64,000 nucleotides of DNA, from NCBI GenBank assembly GCA_031429355.1, contig JANOZM010000004.1, forward strand, positions 372,001-436,000. The letters run 5' to 3'. Position numbers and translations under genes: made by a program. Below, piece by piece: positions 61,232 through 64,000 of the stretch. Position 1 is the first letter of the stretch; every line of letters starts with the position of its first letter. The DNA comes from JANOZM01 sp031429355. GTDB lineage: Bacteria; Pseudomonadota; Gammaproteobacteria; Burkholderiales; Burkholderiaceae_E. The notes under the pieces are model-generated. The model was not told the DNA's origin and ran no database searches. It saw only the letters and a list, made by a program, of their open reading frames with translations.

Positions 61232-61657
61232 CTAATCTTTCGAGTGATGCTTGTGCTTGCCTTTGTCTTTGTCTTTGTCTTTGCCCTTGTGCTTTTCATG
61301 GGAGTGCTCTTCGCTCGGGCCCTTCACAAAATAAACGGGTTGTCCGCAGGCTGCATATTTGTGGCAGTGCTTAGACCATTTTTTAGCGTGCCCTGGAGGC
61401 ACATGCATATAAACCGGCTGCATAACAACGGTCTGCCTTGGTTGGGCCACGATAACAACGGGTTGCGGGTAAAGCACTGGCGGCGGTGGCCGCGTTTCAA
61501 TATCTACTCGACCATAAACACCAGGTTTAATTTCGCCACCAATGCTAACCGAAACATCAGTAGCTGAAGCGGTAGTTGCAAGTAGTCCTGAAAGACTAAG
61601 CGCAATTTGTGCCAGCCAAATTTTGCGATGGCGTGTGGTGTTATTTTGATCGATCAT
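61232..61657 (-). CDS. secreted protein with K/D/H-rich tail
   Basis: 141 residues from ATG 61657 (GGAG upstream): signal peptide (hydrophobic core about 15-27, cleavage near TASATDV), a middle with two cysteines in PPGHAKKWSKHCHKYAACG (about 86-104), and a tail of K, D and H residues. The PPGHAK-HCHKY-CG stretch is seen in a small Burkholderiales periplasmic family. The histidine-rich tail could bind metal (inference). Nucleotide hexamers CTTTGT in the tail (61261-61282) encode the KD repeat. Confidence 0.7.
   Translation of the reverse strand: MIDQNNTTRHRKIWLAQIALSLSGLLATTASATDVSVSIGGEIKPGVYGRVDIETRPPPPVLYPQPVVIVAQPRQTVVMQPVYMHVPPGHAKKWSKHCHKYAACGQPVYFVKGPSEEHSHEKHKGKDKDKDKGKHKHHSKD
61261..61282. 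repeat. in-frame hexanucleotide repeat in the K/D tail
   Basis: CTTTGT three times and then CTTT, which code on the minus strand for K-D pairs. Being a multiple of three, length changes would keep the frame. Confidence 0.75.
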
Positions 61658-61775
61658 GGACACTGCTCCGAAGTTCATTGCTAGTCTGATCATCTCGCTA
61701 AGAATTACAAAAGCAGTCGGTAACCAGCGGTAGCTTTGTTAGGATACGCGGTAGATTGACGAAAGTGGTTAAAAA

Positions 61776-62018
61776 ATGACTTGGGTTTTATATTTACTAG
61801 AATGCAAAAACGGAGCGTTTTATGCAGGCATTACCAATGATTTGGACGCACGCTTCGCGGCGCATTCGACAGGTAAAGGCGCCCGCTATACCCGAGCCAA
61901 CCCGCCAGTAAAAATACTCGCATCAAAACTTTATGAGGATCGGTCCACTGCGAGTGTTGCAGAGGCACAGGTAAAGAGGTTAGCGCGGGGTCAAAAGCTC
62001 GCGTTTTTTGAAGCCTAA
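61776..62018 (+). CDS. GIY-YIG nuclease-domain protein (UPF0213 type)
   Basis: 80 residues: WVLYLLECKNGAFYAGITNDLDARFAAH is the GIY-YIG core (YLL and YAG motifs, arginine at residue 26), followed by a short helix with EAQ (glutamate ligand near 65). This small stand-alone family of single-domain proteins has no known substrate. ATG 61776. It is distinct from the toxin-like GIY-YIG frame at 20850. Confidence 0.88.
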   Translation: MTWVLYLLECKNGAFYAGITNDLDARFAAHSTGKGARYTRANPPVKILASKLYEDRSTASVAEAQVKRLARGQKLAFFEA

Positions 62019-62083
62019 AATTGAACTGATTTTTACTGTTTCTTTCAGCATAATCGCTGGGGAAACTCAGTAGCATAAAGCAA

Positions 62084-62112
62084 TTGACCAATAAATTGAC
62101 CATGGTTATAAT
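62084..62112 (+). promoter_or_regulatory. promoter of the Phd-PIN pair
   Basis: TTGACC (62084-62089), 17-base spacer, TATAAT (62107-62112). A second TTGACC copy in the spacer (62096-62101) and a TGACC / GGTCA inverted pair (62097-62101, 62116-62120) look like operator elements. Confidence 0.82.
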
Positions 62113-62143
62113 TAAGGTCACTAGTAACTTTTAGGCTACAACT

Positions 62144-62377
62144 ATGATCACTATCCAAGCATCCGAATTTAAAGCGAAATGCCTAGCTTTAATGGATCAA
62201 GTGGCCCGTACAGGTGAAACTATTGTAATTTCCAAGCATGGCCGTGCAATTGCCGAACTAAAGGCGCATCGTGCACCAAGAGCCGAATCGCTCATTGGGC
62301 TTCAAGCAGGTCGCATGAAAGTAATGGGTGATCTTCTTGCCCCGATCGGCGCAAATCACTGGAATGCTGAAAAGTGA
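62144..62377 (+). CDS. Phd/YefM-type antitoxin
   Basis: 77 residues: TIQASEFKAKCLALMDQVARTGETIVI spans 3-29, then SKHGRAIAELKAH, typical Phd fold; a flexible tail follows. Overlaps the PIN toxin by 4 bases. A consensus promoter lies 32 bases upstream. Confidence 0.87.
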   Translation: MITIQASEFKAKCLALMDQVARTGETIVISKHGRAIAELKAHRAPRAESLIGLQAGRMKVMGDLLAPIGANHWNAEK

Positions 62378-62775
62378 TTTTGCTTGATACGCACGTTCTC
62401 GTGTGGGCTGTTACTAAAGATCGTAAGCTTGGCAAAAAAGCCAGAGCGCTAATTTCGTCTCAGTGGACTCTCAATCAAGTGGCCGTTTCGGCAATTTCAT
62501 TTTGGGAGATTGGCATGCTTGAAGCCAAGGGCCGATTGCAATTGGATGTCAATATTAGTCTTTGGCGAGACGAGCTTATCGAATCGGGCCTGATTGAATT
62601 TGCTTTGGATGGTTCCACTTGCGTCCGAAGTCTCGATTTCAGCGAACTGTCCGACGATCCGGCCGATCGCTTTATTGCGGCTTCCGCAGTATTTCATGAT
62701 GCAATACTAGTAACAGCCGACGAAAAAATGCTCCGTTGGCGACACCCGTTAGCGCGCGTAGACGCTCAGCTGTAG
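62374..62775 (+). CDS. vapC: PIN-domain toxin VapC (PhoH-type, short)
   Basis: 133 residues: LLDTHVLVWAVTKD at the N terminus, ISFWEIGML (about 41-49), DDPADRFIAASA (about 92-103) and VTADEKMLRW. Second gene of the pair, GTG start. The LDTHVLVW form is common for PIN toxins paired with Phd antitoxins. Confidence 0.88.
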   Translation: MILLDTHVLVWAVTKDRKLGKKARALISSQWTLNQVAVSAISFWEIGMLEAKGRLQLDVNISLWRDELIESGLIEFALDGSTCVRSLDFSELSDDPADRFIAASAVFHDAILVTADEKMLRWRHPLARVDAQL

Positions 62776-62782
62776 TGCAACT

Positions 62783-63559
62783 TTACTTCTCTACAAAAGC
62801 CCGTTCAATTACATAATCGCCCGGCTCGCCTCGGCGCGGTGAAACTGCAAAGCCACGTTTATCTAATAGCCCACAAAAGTCGGTCAACATCGATGGACTG
62901 CCGCATAGCATAAAGCGGTCTTTGCTAGGATCAATTTGGGGGATGCCAAGGTCGGCGGCCATACGACCGCTTTCTATGATTTCGTTCACGCGTCCGCGGT
63001 TAACAAAAGGTTCGCGCGTAACAGTAGGGTAGTACAACAGTTTGGCGCTAACTTCTTCGCCAAAAAACTCGTTTTTAGGTAGCTCATCACGGATGTAATC
63101 CGAATAGGCGAGTTCGCTAACTAAGCGTACGCCGTGGATTAAAACGACTTGCTCAAAACGCTCGTAAGTTTCTGGGTCGCGAATGATGGACATAAATGGC
63201 GCTAAACCTGTGCCAGTGCCGACCAAGTACAAACGCTTGCCGTCTTTTAAATCACTTGTGACTAAGGTACCTGTTGGTTTGCGACCAACCAATATTTCGT
63301 CGCCCGGTTTTAAGTGCTGTAAGCGCGAAGTAAGCGGGCCATTTTGCACTTTAATGCTTAAAAATTCTAGGTGATCTTCGTAGTTGGCACTAACTATGCT
63401 GTAGGCGCGTAACAACGGTTTGCCATCTACGGGCAAACCCAACATAACAAAGTGGCCGTTCTCGAAACGAAACGACGGGTCTCTGGTGGCTTTGAAGCTA
63501 AACAGGGTGTCGTTCCAGTGACGGACTTCTAATACTTTTTCGATAGCAATTGAACTCAT
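62783..63559 (-). CDS. fpr: ferredoxin-NADP reductase
   Basis: 258 residues: FAD-binding RAYSIVSANYED (about 51-62), the NADP site GTGTGLAPFMSIIRDPETYERF near 113-134, and a C terminus ending VIERAFVEK, as in bacterial Fpr. Supplies reduced ferredoxin or flavodoxin for stress defence and Fe-S work. ATG start. Confidence 0.92.
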   Translation of the reverse strand: MSSIAIEKVLEVRHWNDTLFSFKATRDPSFRFENGHFVMLGLPVDGKPLLRAYSIVSANYEDHLEFLSIKVQNGPLTSRLQHLKPGDEILVGRKPTGTLVTSDLKDGKRLYLVGTGTGLAPFMSIIRDPETYERFEQVVLIHGVRLVSELAYSDYIRDELPKNEFFGEEVSAKLLYYPTVTREPFVNRGRVNEIIESGRMAADLGIPQIDPSKDRFMLCGSPSMLTDFCGLLDKRGFAVSPRRGEPGDYVIERAFVEK

Positions 63560-63691
63560 GCTGCAATTTTATTGCGCTGCAACAGATTTGGGCAGGGACT
63601 TGCTGTCATATGCGATCAAATAGTTAAAAGCGAGTATCGAATACCCAAAGTAGTATCCTTCGCCAATAGACAACAACCTACGCGGAACCCC

Positions 63692-64000
63692 ATGACCGAA
63701 TACCAAGAAATTCGCCAACACGAGCTACGCAAATTGCGTATGGTAATGTTAAACGGCGAGCTGCAAACGAATGTAGAAACACTCGACGTTGGCACCAGCG
63801 CCCGCGTGTACAAGGGTGGCTATTGGGGATTTAGTTCGGTCCCACAAATGGACGAAAAAGCCAAAGGTGCAATGCTTGGTTCGGCGCAAAGCAATGCAAA
63901 AGCCATGAGCGCTTTTGGTAAAAAATCGAACGCTGTATTGCCATCGCAAACTTACGTTGGTAAGCACCCCGTAAAAACTGGTGTCGCTTTAAGCAATGGC
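63692..64000 (+). CDS. TldD/PmbA-family metalloprotease-like protein (partial)
   Basis: The first 103 codons of a gene that continues beyond the window: TEYQEIRQHELRKL, then SARVYKGGYWGFSSVPQMDEKAKGAMLGSA spanning about residues 37-66, which resembles the N-terminal domain of TldD/PmbA proteins (peptide-maturing metalloproteases). The catalytic HExxxH is outside the window, so the call rests on the N terminus. Confidence 0.6.
   Translation, partial: MTEYQEIRQHELRKLRMVMLNGELQTNVETLDVGTSARVYKGGYWGFSSVPQMDEKAKGAMLGSAQSNAKAMSAFGKKSNAVLPSQTYVGKHPVKTGVALSNG

Noticed and set aside
61157..61567. Plus-strand open frame of 136 codons opposite the exported K/D-tail protein
   Set aside because: It is the shadow of the minus-strand gene, whose signal peptide, ribosome site and cysteine motif make it the better reading.
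1..64000. Search by eye for tRNA, rRNA, tmRNA, riboswitches, CRISPR arrays and replication origins
   Set aside because: No clover-leaf, CCA end, spaced repeat array or DnaA-box cluster was recognised. Small RNAs without a distinctive motif could be missed.

Overview
The window reads as an ordinary stretch of a Betaproteobacterial chromosome, most likely order Burkholderiales. GC looks moderate (close to 50 percent by eye) and ATG/GTG/TTG starts are mixed. Pointers to Burkholderiales are the gpmA-ctpA-moeB / rhodanese-grxC-secB-gpsA order, the long cytochrome oxidase assembly cluster with its 45-residue assembly protein, DUF2970 and twin-transmembrane proteins, a Bug-type solute receptor, and the RpoH and COQ7 proteins. 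I see no tRNA, rRNA or CRISPR array.

Layout. 1-8.8 kb: housekeeping genes (MoeB/ThiF-like, CtpA-type protease, phosphoglycerate mutase, rhodanese, GrxC, SecB, GpsA, LOG-type hydrolase, TrmL). 8.8-11.2 kb: ComFC-like gene divergent from a BioC-like methyltransferase. 11.3-20.8 kb: one long terminal-oxidase cluster, ctaC-ctaD-small protein-ctaG-DUF2970-ctaE, then SURF1, a Sco-like protein, ctaA (heme A), ctaB (heme O) and SCO; together these encode a caa3-type oxidase with its copper and heme supply. 20.8-22.7 kb: an accessory block bounded by an imperfect 18-bp direct repeat, holding a headless GIY-YIG-like toxin domain with an Imm26-like immunity gene and a PIN toxin-antitoxin pair. 22.8-24 kb: rpoH with a perfect CIRCE operator upstream. 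24-36.7 kb: metabolic and stress genes (GST/isomerase, sterol desaturase-like, two pirins and a LysR regulator, esterase, Bug receptor, serine hydrolase, hydratase, PrmC). 36.7-42.9 kb: acyl-CoA ligase, MFS transporter and TonB receptor, probably one uptake-and-activation module. 42.9-46.5 kb: a gene graveyard with toxin-antitoxin pairs, two pieces of one IS91-family transposase, and ankyrin and LysE genes cut at the transposase junctions. 46.6-64 kb: prfA-hemA, an ABC ATPase, a 3-oxoacid CoA-transferase pair, PEP carboxylase, a DCC-COQ7 fusion, ferredoxin-NADP reductase and the start of a TldD/PmbA-like gene.

Toxin-antitoxin loci are unusually dense: five PIN toxins with different antitoxin folds, one AbrB-Doc pair and one lone antitoxin, several with perfect palindromic operators over a recognisable promoter. 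Several genes are broken in ways readable from sequence: a flavodoxin with an amber codon, a GFA-family gene with an in-frame internal deletion, a LysE fragment, a truncated ankyrin gene and an unidentified relic at 30.6-30.9 kb. I did not find a clearly new multi-gene system. The best candidates for a second look are the toxin-immunity block between direct repeats, the split IS91 relic, the CIRCE-controlled rpoH and the apparently leaderless Phd-type antitoxin.
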